A stretch of DNA of 64,000 nucleotides. It comes from Alloactinosynnema sp. L-07 (lineage in GTDB: Bacteria > Actinomycetota > Actinomycetes > Mycobacteriales > Pseudonocardiaceae). Both the position numbers and the translations under genes were made by a program. Within the stretch, counting starts at the first letter, position 1. The number at the start of each line of letters is the position of its first letter. The notes beneath the pieces are model-generated. The model worked only from the letters and a program-made list of their open reading frames with translations, made no database searches and was not told the origin of the DNA. The stretch lies in contig NZ_LN850107.1 in NCBI RefSeq assembly GCF_900070365.1, forward strand, positions 744,001 to 808,000, in the 5' to 3' direction. This document shows positions 1 to 9,289 of the stretch, piece after piece.

Positions 1-510
1 GCCGGTCAGCTCGATGACCTCCAGCGCCCGCACGATCCGCCTGCCGTTGGTGGGCAGGATCGACTCGGCCGCGACGGGGTCGGCGGCCTGAAGGCGGGTG
101 TAGAGCCGGGTCGGGCCGTGGCGGTCGAGTTCGGACTCCAGGTTCAGCCGGATGTCGGGGTCCGTGCCGGGGAAGTCGAGGTCATCGATGACCGCTTGGA
201 CATACAGACCGGACCCTCCCACGAGGACGGGCACCCGGTCGCGGCTGATGAGGTCCTCGATGGTCGCCCTCGCCTGCCGCTGGTACGCGGCGACCGAGGC
301 GGTCTCCCGCACGTCGAGCACGTCGAGCTGGTGGTGGGGGATGCCTCGGCGTTCCTCGGCGGTGATCTTGGCGGTGCCGATGTCCATCCCCCGGTAGAGC
401 TGCATCGCGTCGGCGTTGATCACCTCCCCACCCAGCCGCTCGGCGATCGCGACGCCCAGGTCGGACTTCCCGGTGGCCGTCGGCCCGACGACGGCGACGG
501 CCCGTGTCAC
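1..510 (-). CDS. miaA: tRNA dimethylallyltransferase MiaA (3' end outside window)
   Basis: The product transfers a dimethylallyl group to the N6 of A37 in tRNAs reading codons that start with U. The reverse-strand translation begins with a P-loop, [11 protein letters not shown], near residue 9, followed by [18 protein letters not shown] and by VLVGGSGLY, all typical of MiaA. About 170 N-terminal residues are present and the rest runs off the left edge. The GTG start at 510 overlaps the stop of the upstream gene in a GTGA, so the two are translationally coupled. In mycobacteria miaA sits in the same company. Assignment is secure. Confidence 0.95.
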   Translation of the reverse strand, partial: MTRAVAVVGPTATGKSDLGVAIAERLGGEVINADAMQLYRGMDIGTAKITAEERRGIPHHQLDVLDVRETASVAAYQRQARATIEDLISRDRVPVLVGGSGLYVQAVIDDLDFPGTDPDIRLNLESELDRHGPTRLYTRLQAADPVAAESILPTNGRRIVRALEVIELTG

Positions 511-1196
511 GCCGGGTCCCAGACAGCGAAGTGATAGGCCACGCCGAACGGGATCAGCAGGCTCGACTCGACGCACCGCCACGCCCGCCCGTCAGCCGCG
601 ATCGCACCGGCCAACACCTGCCATGGGGCCCGACCGACCGCGCCCAGTTCGCCGGCCACCTCTGGATCCAGCGCGCCGAGAGCATCGAGATCCACCTGGG
701 CGAACGCGTCGGCGACAGTGTTGTCGAACGCTTCCGCACGGGGGTCCGGCCTGCCGACCGCCCGTTCGCCGTGGCGGTGCGATCCGTCGCCGAGCACCAG
801 CAATGCGGTGTCGGTGAGGTGAGCGCCCAGCTCCAGGCAGTCCGCGGGCGAGAGGTCGGCCGGGACCAGGTTGACCGTGACCTCCTCAGCGCCCACCTGC
901 TCCCGCAGCCACCCCGCCACCAAGGCGGGCAGCGGCATGTCCGGGTCGGCGGCCTCGTCGGCGGCGTCCGGCCCCAACTCGACCCGCACATCGACGCCGA
1001 ATCCCCGGAACGTGCCCGCACGGCCCGTGACGGCCGGACCCACCCCCACCACCGTCCACCGTCGCGCGACCTGGGTCAGCTCCTTGGCCACGGCCAAGGC
1101 CGTCGCCCGAACGACCGCCACGTCGGCGTCATCCCCGACGACAAGCTCGGGGACCAGCAAAGGGGGATGGGGGAGCACGGCAACACGGGAGATCAC
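507..1196 (-). CDS. class III extradiol dioxygenase subunit B-like protein
   Basis: A 229-residue protein of the LigB-like/class III extradiol dioxygenase superfamily, the same type as mycobacterial Rv2728c, which also precedes miaA. The start chosen is GTG at 1196, giving the typical N terminus [17 protein letters not shown]. The reading frame stays open upstream to 2708, but that part is antisense to the DUF349 gene and is not coding. No signal peptide or membrane segment is seen. It overlaps miaA by 4 nt, so they form one operon. The biochemical function of this actinobacterial branch is not known to me, and ring cleavage should not be assumed. Confidence 0.82.
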   Translation of the reverse strand: MISRVAVLPHPPLLVPELVVGDDADVAVVRATALAVAKELTQVARRWTVVGVGPAVTGRAGTFRGFGVDVRVELGPDAADEAADPDMPLPALVAGWLREQVGAEEVTVNLVPADLSPADCLELGAHLTDTALLVLGDGSHRHGERAVGRPDPRAEAFDNTVADAFAQVDLDALGALDPEVAGELGAVGRAPWQVLAGAIAADGRAWRCVESSLLIPFGVAYHFAVWDPA

Positions 1197-1427
1197 GCGG
1201 TCGAGATTACTGTCCGTCGAACAAACTTGCCGTTGGCGGCCCACGAACGGCCGAGTTTGCGGCACCATGATGACCATTGCGGCCCTCGGAGTACCGACGC
1301 GGCGCTTGACCTGTTTGAATGCGCGCGGGTAAAGCCGCACGGCCCGAGGCCGTACGCACAGTGCTGGGCCCCGCCGCGAGCGGGGCGCCCGTGGGAACAC
1401 GGGCAACGCAGGCGGGAGGAGCCGGCC

Positions 1428-3671
1428 ATGACGGACAGGGACATGAGCGCCGAGACGGTGACGGAGCAGGAAAACGGCGTGGTGCATGCCGCGGAGACCG
1501 GGACAACGGGAGTTCCGCCCGCCCCCACCTCCCCCGGAGCCGCGGGAGAAGCCCCGACGGCGGCCCCTACCACCCCGGCCGCCACGCCCGCCGAACCGAT
1601 CGCCGCCACCCCGGTAACTCAGCCCACCGAGGCGGCCCCCGCCGAAGCGGAGGCCACGGCCGTCGAGCCGATCGTCGCGACCCCGGACACTCAGCTCACG
1701 GAGGCCGCGCCCGCCGAGCCGATCGCCGCGACCCCGGACACTCAGCTCATGGAGGCCGCGCTCGCCGAGCCGATCGCCGCGGCCCCGGACACCGAGCCCG
1801 CTGAAGCGGCCACCGCCCCCACGGAGGCTGTCGCAGCCCCCACGGAGCCCGAGTCCGATGAGGCGGCCACGCCGTCGGCCGAGTCCGCTGAGGCGTCCGC
1901 GACCCAGGACAGCGAGCCCACCGCGACCGCCGCCCCGGCGGCTGAGCACGCCGAGGTCGTGACCGCCGCGCCTGAAGCCGAGCCTGCCGAGGATGTGACC
2001 GCCGCGCCGGAGGTCGAGCCCGCCGAGGCGATCGCCGCCGAGCCCACCCCGGCCACCGCCGAGCAGGCCGCTAGCCCCGAGGCAGGCACGTCGGGCGCCG
2101 TTGAGTCCGCACCGGCCGAGCCGGCCTCGGCCGAGGCAGGCGTGTCCGAGGTCGATGCGGGCGAGAGCGCCGACGCGTCGGGTGCCGAGGTCGTCGCGGA
2201 CGATGACGCGGGCCAAGCCGAAGCAGGCGACTCGGCGAAAGCCGCGCAGGCGAGCGAGGCCTCGGCCGGAACCGTCGAGGTCCCCAAGCCCTCCCCGGTG
2301 AAGCCGTCCGTGCTGCCCACCGCCATCCCCAAGGCCACCCCCGCCCCGGCGTCCCCCGCGACGCCCGCGCCCGCGGCCGCCGCGCAGGCGCCCGCCGCCG
2401 CTGTTCCGGTGCCGGTGCCGATGGTGGACGCGCTTCCGCCGGTGGCGGTCGCGTCGGTGGACCCGGGCAAGTGGGGTCGGGTCGACGCTGACGGCACCGT
2501 CTACGTGCGCACCGCCGACGGCGAGCGCGCGGTCGGGTCGTGGCAGGCAGGTGAGCCCGCCGAAGGCCTGGCGCACTTCGCCCGGCGGTTCGATGACATT
2601 CGGACCGAGGTCGAGCTGTTGGAGACCCGGCTCGTGTCCGGGTCGGGCGACCCCAAGCACGCCGCGACCAACGCCAAGCACATCAAGGACAGCCTGGCCG
2701 AGGCGCACGTCGTGGGTGACCTCGTCGGCCTGGAGGCGCGGCTAGACCAGGTGATCGCCCACGCCGCGGTCGCGTTGGACCACGCCAAGCACGCGCGTGA
2801 GGAGGCCAGGGCCGGGTCGATCGCGCGCAAGCAGCAGCTGGTCGAGGAAGCCGAGGCGATGGCCGAGGAGTCGACGCAGTGGAAGGTCGCAGGCGACCGG
2901 CTGCGCACCATCCTCGACGAGTGGAAGACGATCAAGGGCGTCGACCGCAAGACCGACGAGCAGCTCTGGCGCCGCTTCTCCAAGGCCCGCGACACGTTCA
3001 ACCGCCGCCGCGGCTCGCACTTCGCCGACCTCGACCGCCAGCGCGCGACCGCGAAGGGTCGCAAGCAGGAACTGGTCGACGAGGCCGAGCGGCTGTCCGA
3101 GTCGGACGACTGGGGTCCGACCGCGGGCCGCTACAAGGAACTGATGCTGGAGTGGAAGGCGGCGGGCCGCGCGCCCAAGGACGCCGACGACGCACTCTGG
3201 CAGCGTTTCCGTGCCGCGCAGGACAAGTTCTTCAGCAGGCGTTCCTCCGTGTTCGATGAGCGGGACGCCGAGTTCGCCGAGAACGCCAAGCTCAAGGAAG
3301 ACCTCCTCGCCGAGGCCGAGAAGATCAACCCCCAGGGCGACCTCGACGCCGCCCGCGCGCACCTGCACAAGATCCAGGAGCGCTGGGAAGAGGTCGGCAA
3401 GGTCCCGCGCGAGCGCATCCGCGAACTCGAGGGCAGGCTCCGCGCCGTCGAGGAGAAGGTCCGCACCGCGTCTGACGCCCAGTGGCGCCGGACCGACCCC
3501 GAGGCCGAGGCCCGCGCCGCCCAGTTCCGCGAGCGGGTCGAGCAGTTCGAGGCCCAGGCCGCCAAGGCCCGCGCCGCGGGCGACAAGCGCCGCGCCGAAC
3601 AGGCCGAGGCGCAGGCCGCCCAGTGGCGCGAGTGGCTCGCCGCCGCCGAGCAAGCGGTCGCGTCCCGCTAG
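1428..3671 (+). CDS. DUF349 repeat protein with long Ala/Glu/Pro-rich N-terminal region
   Basis: A 747-residue protein of the Rv2731 type. Residues 1 to about 320 are low-complexity Ala/Glu/Pro/Thr sequence containing a 17-residue tandem repeat. From about residue 460 to 680 there are charged helical DUF349 repeats with recurring patterns such as RLRTILDEWKTIKG and RYKELMLEWKAAGR, ending in an Ala/Glu/Arg coiled coil. The ATG at 1428 has a good ribosome site (GGGAGGA at 1414-1420), so the longer frame from 504 is rejected. It is divergent from the miaA operon. Mycobacterial relatives are called conserved alanine- and arginine-rich proteins; the molecular role is unknown to me. Confidence 0.88.
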   Translation: MTDRDMSAETVTEQENGVVHAAETGTTGVPPAPTSPGAAGEAPTAAPTTPAATPAEPIAATPVTQPTEAAPAEAEATAVEPIVATPDTQLTEAAPAEPIAATPDTQLMEAALAEPIAAAPDTEPAEAATAPTEAVAAPTEPESDEAATPSAESAEASATQDSEPTATAAPAAEHAEVVTAAPEAEPAEDVTAAPEVEPAEAIAAEPTPATAEQAASPEAGTSGAVESAPAEPASAEAGVSEVDAGESADASGAEVVADDDAGQAEAGDSAKAAQASEASAGTVEVPKPSPVKPSVLPTAIPKATPAPASPATPAPAAAAQAPAAAVPVPVPMVDALPPVAVASVDPGKWGRVDADGTVYVRTADGERAVGSWQAGEPAEGLAHFARRFDDIRTEVELLETRLVSGSGDPKHAATNAKHIKDSLAEAHVVGDLVGLEARLDQVIAHAAVALDHAKHAREEARAGSIARKQQLVEEAEAMAEESTQWKVAGDRLRTILDEWKTIKGVDRKTDEQLWRRFSKARDTFNRRRGSHFADLDRQRATAKGRKQELVDEAERLSESDDWGPTAGRYKELMLEWKAAGRAPKDADDALWQRFRAAQDKFFSRRSSVFDERDAEFAENAKLKEDLLAEAEKINPQGDLDAARAHLHKIQERWEEVGKVPRERIRELEGRLRAVEEKVRTASDAQWRRTDPEAEARAAQFRERVEQFEAQAAKARAAGDKRRAEQAEAQAAQWREWLAAAEQAVASR
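1593..1817 (+). repeat. 51-nt in-frame tandem repeat (four imperfect units)
   Basis: Inside the N-terminal part of the DUF349 gene, units at 1593-1643, 1665-1715, 1716-1766 and 1767-1817 each encode about 17 residues of the form E-P-I-x-A-T-P-D-T-Q-L-x-E-A-A-x-A. The second and third are nearly identical at the DNA level, which suggests recent duplication. A 21-nt insert separates the first two. Confidence 0.85.
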
Positions 3672-3777
3672 TCCAGGTTCGGTTGAAGGCCATCGTCGGG
3701 AAATCCCCGGGGGTGGCCTTCACCCGTTTCTTGGCATGGTGTCCTTGGCGGCCTCCTTGCGGCGAGGAGCGTCGGTC

Positions 3778-5037
3778 TCAGTCAGTCGTCGCGGGCAGCG
3801 GGGAGGGCTCCGGGGCGGATGGGGCGTCTCGTAGGCCACGTAAAGGCGACAGGAGCACCCAGAGCGAGGAGACGGCCCAGCCCGCCACCGCGATCCAGAG
3901 GGTTTCGCGGACGCCGATGGTCGAGGCCAGGGTGCCGCCCAAGAGAGCGCCGAGGGGCATCGTTCCCCAGATGATGAAGCGAACGCTGGCGTTCATCCGG
4001 CCGAGCAGGTGGTCGGGGCAGATGGCCTGGCGAAAGCTGACCTGGGCGATGTTGTAGATCACCACGGCGAAGTTCACCACCAGGAAACCGACGACCAGCA
4101 ACACCATCGGCCAACCAGGCCGTGCCAGCGGGATGAGCAGGCCGAACGGGGCACAGACCAGCGGGACGAGCCAGATCGCGCGGGCCGTGCCGATAGCCGA
4201 GTTCACCCGGGTCGCCGCGACAGCGCCGAGGATGGAGCCGACGCCCGCCAGCGCCGCGACCATCCCGATCTGTCCGGGGTTCAGGCCGATCGTCTTCGCC
4301 AGGAACAAGACGAACACGGCGGCCTCGACGCCGAAGAACAGGTTCCACGACGCCGTGCAGAGCGCGATCGGGCGTAAGTAGCGGTTGTGCAGGACGAACC
4401 GCAGACCTTCGAGGACCTCGGCGCGCAAGTCGCGCTCGGCCGGTCGGTCCGGGACTGGTTCGACGGCCTTGATTCGGCTGAGCATCAGGGCGGAGGCCAG
4501 GTAGCCGACTCCGGTGGCGAACATCGCGTTGGCGGCGCCGATCGCCTGGCTCAGCGCCCCGCCCACCGCGGGGCCACTCAACTGGGCGACTGACTGACTG
4601 GCCTGCAGCTTGGCGTTGCCGTCGACGAGCCGATCGCGACCGACGAGGGACGGGAGATAGGCCTGGTAGCCGATATCGAAGAACACCGTGCAGGCCCCGA
4701 CCAGCAGGGCCACGACGACGAGTTGGCTCAAGGTGAGCCAGCCGAGCCACCCCGCTAACGGCACCGTGAGCAGCAGGGCGGCTCTGGCCAGGTCCATGCG
4801 GACCATCAGTGGCTTGCGGCGGACCCTGTCGACCCAGGCACCCGCTGGAAGGCCGATGACCAGGAACGCGGCGGTCTCGGCCGCGGTCAGCACGCCGAGT
4901 TGGAACGGCGAGGCGTTGAGCACCGCGATCGCGAGCAGTGGGAGCACGATGTGGCCGATGTTGGTGCCGAACTGGGCGATCGTGTCGCCGATCCAGAGGC
5001 GGCGGAAGTCGGGGTGGGTGTGCAGCGCGGTGGTCAT
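3778..5037 (-). CDS. MFS transporter (EntS-like, MFS_3 type)
   Basis: A 419-residue integral membrane protein with about twelve hydrophobic segments. It has the MFS loop motif G-AWVDRVRRKPLM between TM2 and TM3. It resembles the drug/siderophore exporter branch of the major facilitator superfamily; the substrate cannot be told from sequence. The ATG at 5037 has no clear Shine-Dalgarno, but a CACTCT hexamer lies 6 nt upstream, so a leaderless transcript is possible. It is divergent, with 70 bp between, from a winged-helix regulator that probably controls it. Confidence 0.88.
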   Translation of the reverse strand: MTTALHTHPDFRRLWIGDTIAQFGTNIGHIVLPLLAIAVLNASPFQLGVLTAAETAAFLVIGLPAGAWVDRVRRKPLMVRMDLARAALLLTVPLAGWLGWLTLSQLVVVALLVGACTVFFDIGYQAYLPSLVGRDRLVDGNAKLQASQSVAQLSGPAVGGALSQAIGAANAMFATGVGYLASALMLSRIKAVEPVPDRPAERDLRAEVLEGLRFVLHNRYLRPIALCTASWNLFFGVEAAVFVLFLAKTIGLNPGQIGMVAALAGVGSILGAVAATRVNSAIGTARAIWLVPLVCAPFGLLIPLARPGWPMVLLVVGFLVVNFAVVIYNIAQVSFRQAICPDHLLGRMNASVRFIIWGTMPLGALLGGTLASTIGVRETLWIAVAGWAVSSLWVLLSPLRGLRDAPSAPEPSPLPATTD

Positions 5038-5095
5038 GGTTCGAGAGTGCCCGAGTGATTGGAAACCGTCAATCAGTTGTCCACAGGCGGTGATC

Positions 5096-5101
5096 TAGGC
5101 T
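5096..5101 (+). promoter_or_regulatory. -10 hexamer TAGGCT, leaderless start of the regulator
   Basis: TAGGCT lies exactly 6 nt before the GTG at 5108 and there is no purine-rich ribosome site. This geometry is typical of actinobacterial leaderless genes and fixes the start codon. Confidence 0.6.
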
Positions 5102-5107
5102 TGCGCC

Positions 5108-5611
5108 GTGACCGTGAAGCGGGACGCCACCCCGATCGAGCTCGAAGCCTTGGGCTCGGCGATCCGGCTGCGCATCATCCGCCTTGCCTATCAGCGGCCA
5201 CTGACGAACAAGGAGATAGCCGAGCGGTTGGACAAAGATCCGGCCACCACCCTGCACCACGTGCGCAAGCTCGTCGCGGCCGGATTTCTCGAGGCCCTGC
5301 CGGTGCGGCGGGGCAATCGCGGCGCCAAGGAGATCCCGTATCGGGCGACCGGTGTGTCCTGGGGGTTGAGGTTCCGCGGCGACGAGCGGGTCGACCTGGC
5401 GCAGGCCATGCTGCAGGCCTATCTGGGCGAGGTTTCCGACGCGGGCCTGGGCAAACTCCAGCAGACCCGGCTGGTCGTCCAGGTCGATGAAGCGAGCAGG
5501 GCGGAGCTGATGGAGCGCATCGGCGCGGTGCTCGACGAGTACGTTCAGCGGCCCATCGAACCCGGTGCCGAGCGCACCGCCGTGTACGTCGCGTTCTACC
5601 CAGGGGAATAA
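5108..5611 (+). CDS. ArsR-type winged-helix transcriptional regulator
   Basis: A 167-residue protein whose N-terminal 75 residues form a winged helix-turn-helix (LGSAIRLRIIRLAYQR, then NKEIAERLDKDPATTLHHVR), as in ArsR/HTH_20 regulators. The C-terminal half is a mixed alpha/beta domain without metal-binding cysteines, so metal sensing is unlikely. Its divergent arrangement with the MFS gene suggests that it represses that exporter. The start is GTG 5108, supported by the -10 box 6 nt upstream. Confidence 0.82.
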   Translation: MTVKRDATPIELEALGSAIRLRIIRLAYQRPLTNKEIAERLDKDPATTLHHVRKLVAAGFLEALPVRRGNRGAKEIPYRATGVSWGLRFRGDERVDLAQAMLQAYLGEVSDAGLGKLQQTRLVVQVDEASRAELMERIGAVLDEYVQRPIEPGAERTAVYVAFYPGE

Positions 5612-5697
5612 CCGGGTCGTATTGGTTGCTCAGACGTGCGACCATGGATTAGACGGAATCGACCGATTCCCCGCGACACGAAGGACGGGTTCACCAG

Positions 5698-7149
5698 GTG
5701 ACAGAGGAATTCACTCAGCAGGAAATCAACGGCGCGGTGGCCGACCCGGCTGAGTTCTCCCTCGGTGACCTGGAGCGGGAAGAGCGGTCGTCGCTACGCC
5801 GAGTAGCCGGTCTGTCGACCGAACTCCAGGACATCACCGAGGTCGAATACCGGCAGCTGCGACTCGAACGGGTCGTCCTTGTCGGGGTCTGGACCGACGG
5901 CTCCGCCTTGGAATCCGAGGCATCGCTCGCGGAATTGGCCAGGCTGGCCGAAACCGCTGGATCCGAGGTGCTCGACGGCCTCGTCCAGCGCCGTGACAAG
6001 CCGGACTCGGCGACGTACATCGGCTCCGGCAAGGTCGCCGAACTGGGCGACATCGTGCGCGCGACCGGCGCGGACACGGTGATCTGCGACGGTGAGCTCT
6101 CGCCGAGCCAGCTGCAGCAGCTAGAGGCCAGGCTCAAGGTCAAAGTCATCGACCGCACCGCGTTGATCCTCGACATCTTCGCCCAGCACGCCCGGTCCCG
6201 AGAGGGCAAGTCCCAGGTCGAGCTCGCGCAGCTGCAGTACTTGCTGCCGCGCCTGCGAGGGTGGGGTGAGACGCTGTCCCGGCAGGCCGGTGGCCGTGCG
6301 GGTGGCGGCAACGGTGGTGTGGGTCTGCGTGGTCCCGGTGAGACCAAGCTCGAGACCGACCGGCGCCGGATCCGGGCCAAGATCTCCAAGCTGCGCAAGG
6401 AGATCAAGGCGATGAGCACGGTCCGCGACACCAAGCGCGGACGTCGGATGGCCAACGAGATCCCCAGCGTGGCGATCGCGGGCTACACGAACGCGGGCAA
6501 GTCGAGTCTCCTCAACGCGCTCACCGGCGCGGGAGTGCTCGTCGATGACTCGCTGTTCGCCACCCTCGACGCGACGACGCGGCGCACCGAGACCCCGGAC
6601 GGCCACACCTACACGCTGACCGACACGGTCGGGTTCGTGCGGCACCTGCCGCACCAGCTCGTCGAGGCGTTCCGCACGACGCTGGACGAGGTGGCCGACG
6701 CCGACCTGGTCCTGCACGTGGTCGACGGCTCCGACCCGATGCCCGAGTGGCAGGTGACGGCCGTGCGCGAGGTGCTCAACGACATCGGCGAGCGGCGCGA
6801 CCTGAAGATGCCGCCCGAGCTGGTGGTGGTCAACAAGGTCGACGCGACCAGCGAGTTCGCGATGGCCAGGCTGCGCCACCTGCTGCCCGGCGCGATGTTC
6901 GTCTCCGCGCACACCGGGGCCGGTATCGCCGAGCTGCGCGAGCGCGTCGCCGAGCTGCTGCCCAGGCCGAGCACGGAGATCGACGTGCTGGTGCCGTACG
7001 CGCGCGGCGAACTCGTGGCCAGAGTGCACCGCGAGGGTGATGTCCTGTTCGAGGACCACACCGAGGCGGGCACGCAGCTGCGGGCCAGGGTCAAGGCTGA
7101 CCTGGCCGGGGTGCTCGAAGGGTTCGCCGTCAACGGCACCTCAGCCTGA
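5698..7149 (+). CDS. hflX: GTPase HflX
   Basis: A 483-residue ribosome-associated GTPase of the Obg-HflX family that splits stalled or stressed 70S ribosomes. The N-terminal HflX domain contains TYIGSGKVAEL and QVELAQLQYLLPRLRGW, followed by a Gly-rich linker and GPGETKLETDRR. The G domain has G1 GYTNAGKSS near residue 261, G3 DTVGF near 308 and G4 NKVD near 378. Length and motif order are normal. The start is GTG 5698. In mycobacteria hflX lies close to miaA in the same orientation; here it has moved to the other side of the DUF349 gene. Confidence 0.96.
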   Translation: MTEEFTQQEINGAVADPAEFSLGDLEREERSSLRRVAGLSTELQDITEVEYRQLRLERVVLVGVWTDGSALESEASLAELARLAETAGSEVLDGLVQRRDKPDSATYIGSGKVAELGDIVRATGADTVICDGELSPSQLQQLEARLKVKVIDRTALILDIFAQHARSREGKSQVELAQLQYLLPRLRGWGETLSRQAGGRAGGGNGGVGLRGPGETKLETDRRRIRAKISKLRKEIKAMSTVRDTKRGRRMANEIPSVAIAGYTNAGKSSLLNALTGAGVLVDDSLFATLDATTRRTETPDGHTYTLTDTVGFVRHLPHQLVEAFRTTLDEVADADLVLHVVDGSDPMPEWQVTAVREVLNDIGERRDLKMPPELVVVNKVDATSEFAMARLRHLLPGAMFVSAHTGAGIAELRERVAELLPRPSTEIDVLVPYARGELVARVHREGDVLFEDHTEAGTQLRARVKADLAGVLEGFAVNGTSA

Positions 7150-7170
7150 GGGCACGACACGCACAGCGAC

Positions 7171-7202
7171 GACGGCGGTCCGGACGAGACCGGGCCGCCG
7201 TC
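7171..7202 (+). terminator. hairpin downstream of hflX
   Basis: GACGGCGGTCC pairs with GGGCCGCCGTC across a 10-nt loop, with one G-U pair. There is no U-tract, as is usual in GC-rich actinobacteria. It lies 21 nt after the hflX stop. Confidence 0.6.
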
Positions 7203-7302
7203 GCACGTCCGGGTGAACGCGGCGTGGTCGGAGACGTCTTAGCTGTTGTGTGCCTCCCGACGGCTACCGTGGGTGGGGGTTGTCGGCGACTGGGAGGTGC
7301 CT

Positions 7303-8319
7303 GTGCGGGTGTTGGTGACCGCTGCGATCGTGGCTGGTCTGCTGGGATGGGGACCGGCGGTCGCGTCGGCCCAACCGGCGCCCGCCGACGCGTGCGTCAC
7401 CGCTGACAAACGGCTGGGTGAGCTCTCGGGGCTCGTCGCCGACGGGAAGCGCTGGTACGCGGTCAACGACGGCGGCACGAAGTCGACGGTCTACGTGCTC
7501 ACCAAGGACTGCAAGGTCGAGAAGGTGATCAACGGCCCGACCGACCCGTTCGACGTCGAGGACCTCGCCCGCGCCGCCGACGGCACGTTCTGGCTGGCCG
7601 ACACCGGCGACAACGACAAGAAGCGCGAGACCATCGCGCTGATCTCGCTCACCCCGGACGGCAAGACCAAGGTCCACCGGCTGACCTATCCCGACGGCGC
7701 CCACGACACCGAGGCCCTGATCCTCGACCGTTCGGGCACGCCGTACCTGCTCACCAAGAACCCGTTCGGCCGCGCCGACATCTACCGGCCGACCGCCGCG
7801 CTGACCAGCCCCGGCCCCACGACGCTGGAGAAGGTCGGCACCGTGCAGCTGACCAGCACGAACACCCAGGGCGGTCCGGTCAACCCGGCCATCGGCTCAG
7901 TGGTGGTGACCGGCGCGGCGTCCAACCCGGACGGCAGCGTCGTCGCCCTGCGCACCTACACCGACGCCTATCTGTACCCGGTACGTGACGGCGACCTGCT
8001 GGGTGCGTTCAAGTCCGAGCCGGTGCGGATCCCCTTGCCCAACGAGAAGCAGGGGGAGGCCATCGCGCTGGAACCGGACGGCACGCTGGTATCGGTGTCG
8101 GAGGGCGTCGGCGAGCCGGTGCGCACCGTGGCGGGCGCGGCCGCACTGGTGGCGCCGAAGCCCGACTCCGCTGACGGCACGCAGGCGAGCGGTCAGGCGG
8201 CGGCCGCGTCAGGCTCCGGCGACAGTGGACTGCCTGCGCTTCCCGCGATCGGGTTGACCGTGGTGGCGGTCGGCGGCGTACTGCTCTACATGCACCGCCG
8301 ATCCGCCAAACGCGGGTAG
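7303..8319 (+). CDS. exported, membrane-anchored beta-propeller-like protein
   Basis: A 338-residue protein starting at GTG 7303, after GGGAGGTG at 7292-7299. It has a signal peptide (hydrophobic core VTAAIVAGLLGWGPAVASAQP) and then an extracytoplasmic domain with repeated blade-like motifs (LADTGDNDKKRE, EALILDRSGTPYLLTK). A Ser/Gly/Ala linker follows, then a C-terminal transmembrane helix near residues 310-330 and a short basic tail. No catalytic motif is recognised. It is convergent with lexA, whose stop directly abuts this one. Confidence 0.75.
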   Translation: MRVLVTAAIVAGLLGWGPAVASAQPAPADACVTADKRLGELSGLVADGKRWYAVNDGGTKSTVYVLTKDCKVEKVINGPTDPFDVEDLARAADGTFWLADTGDNDKKRETIALISLTPDGKTKVHRLTYPDGAHDTEALILDRSGTPYLLTKNPFGRADIYRPTAALTSPGPTTLEKVGTVQLTSTNTQGGPVNPAIGSVVVTGAASNPDGSVVALRTYTDAYLYPVRDGDLLGAFKSEPVRIPLPNEKQGEAIALEPDGTLVSVSEGVGEPVRTVAGAAALVAPKPDSADGTQASGQAAAASGSGDSGLPALPAIGLTVVAVGGVLLYMHRRSAKRG

Positions 8320-9081
8320 TCAGAGTCGGCGCAGAACCGCGACGACCTTGCCCAGGATGGTGGCCTCGTCGCCGGGGATCGGCTCGTAGGCGTCGTTGTG
8401 CGGCAGCAGCCACACGTGTCCGTCGCGCAGCTTGAACGTCTTGACCGTCGCCTCGCCGTCGATCATCGCCGCCACGATCTCGCCGTTGTTCGCCGTCGGC
8501 TGCTGGCGGACCACGACCCAGTCGTCGTTGGCGATGGCGGCGTTGATCATCGAGTCGCCCGCGACCTTGAGCATGAACAGCGAACCCTCGCCGACCAGCT
8601 CCTTGGGCAGCGGGAAGACGTCCTCGACGGCCTGCTCGGCCAGGATCGGGCCACCGGCGGCGATGCGGCCGACCACCGGGACATACGTCGGCGTGGGCCC
8701 CTGGGCGGCCTGTTCGATGATCACCGGCGTGATCTGCTCGCCGCGCAGTTGCGCGGGCGTCGCGTCGGCCGGGAGCACGCCGATCGCCCGCGGGCGGTTC
8801 GGGTCGCGGCGCAGATAGCCCTTCTCCTCCAGCGCGCGCAGCTGGTAGGCCACCGATGACGTCGAAGTGAGGCCGACTGCCTCGCCGATCTCCCGCACGC
8901 TCGGCGGGTAGCCGAAGCGCTGCACCCAAGAGCGGATCACCTCGAGCACCTGGCGCTGCCGCAAGGGCAGCTCGGCACCGTCCGGGGTTTGGTCCAGCTC
9001 GGGGAAACTGCGCACGTTGCCCCCCGACAAGGGCTTCCGCTTCGGTGCCCCTGCGGGCTTGCGACCACTCGTGCCTGCCAC
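8320..9081 (-). CDS. lexA: SOS repressor LexA
   Basis: A 253-residue repressor that binds SOS boxes and self-cleaves when RecA is activated by DNA damage. It has the LexA winged helix ([20 protein letters not shown]) and the autoproteolysis domain, with cleavage site RIAAGGP near residue 140. The nucleophilic Ser is in GDSM near residue 172 and the Lys in TVKTFKL near residue 212. The GTG start at 9081 has GGGAGG 7 nt upstream; the frame stays open further upstream but without ribosome site support. The divergent control region to the LysM gene holds two SOS boxes. Confidence 0.97.
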   Translation of the reverse strand: MAGTSGRKPAGAPKRKPLSGGNVRSFPELDQTPDGAELPLRQRQVLEVIRSWVQRFGYPPSVREIGEAVGLTSTSSVAYQLRALEEKGYLRRDPNRPRAIGVLPADATPAQLRGEQITPVIIEQAAQGPTPTYVPVVGRIAAGGPILAEQAVEDVFPLPKELVGEGSLFMLKVAGDSMINAAIANDDWVVVRQQPTANNGEIVAAMIDGEATVKTFKLRDGHVWLLPHNDAYEPIPGDEATILGKVVAVLRRL

Positions 9082-9182
9082 TGCGCTGCCTCCCTGCGAA
9101 ACCGGGACAGCGGCTCGTGTCCCGGTGGTGGATCGTCTTCGATCTTCTCCGACCTCGACGTTAGTCCGCCGACCTGGGCAGA

Positions 9183-9198
9183 TCAAACACCTGTTCGA
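9183..9198. promoter_or_regulatory. LexA (SOS) box for lexA
   Basis: TCAAACACCTGTTCGA matches the actinobacterial consensus TCGAAC-N4-GTTCGA with one mismatch. It lies about 100 bp upstream of the lexA start and probably mediates autoregulation. Confidence 0.8.
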
Positions 9199-9263
9199 GC
9201 GACACGCCGATCGGGTATCGATTTTGTCGGTGCCTGGTGGTAGACATTCGCACGGGCGTTCGA

Positions 9264-9279
9264 TCGAACGGCCGTTCGA
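9264..9279. promoter_or_regulatory. perfect LexA (SOS) box for the LysM gene
   Basis: TCGAACGGCCGTTCGA is a perfect 16-bp palindrome fitting TCGAAC-N4-GTTCGA. It ends 10 nt before the LysM ATG and touches the ribosome binding site, so bound LexA would occlude transcription start or leader. Confidence 0.9.
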
Positions 9280-9289
9280 GGAGGTTGCG

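Noticed and set aside
507..2708. 733-residue minus-strand reading frame covering the DUF349 gene
   Set aside because: Only the part from 1196 down encodes the dioxygenase-like protein. The upstream portion is Gly/Arg-rich antisense of a clear, ribosome-site-supported gene.
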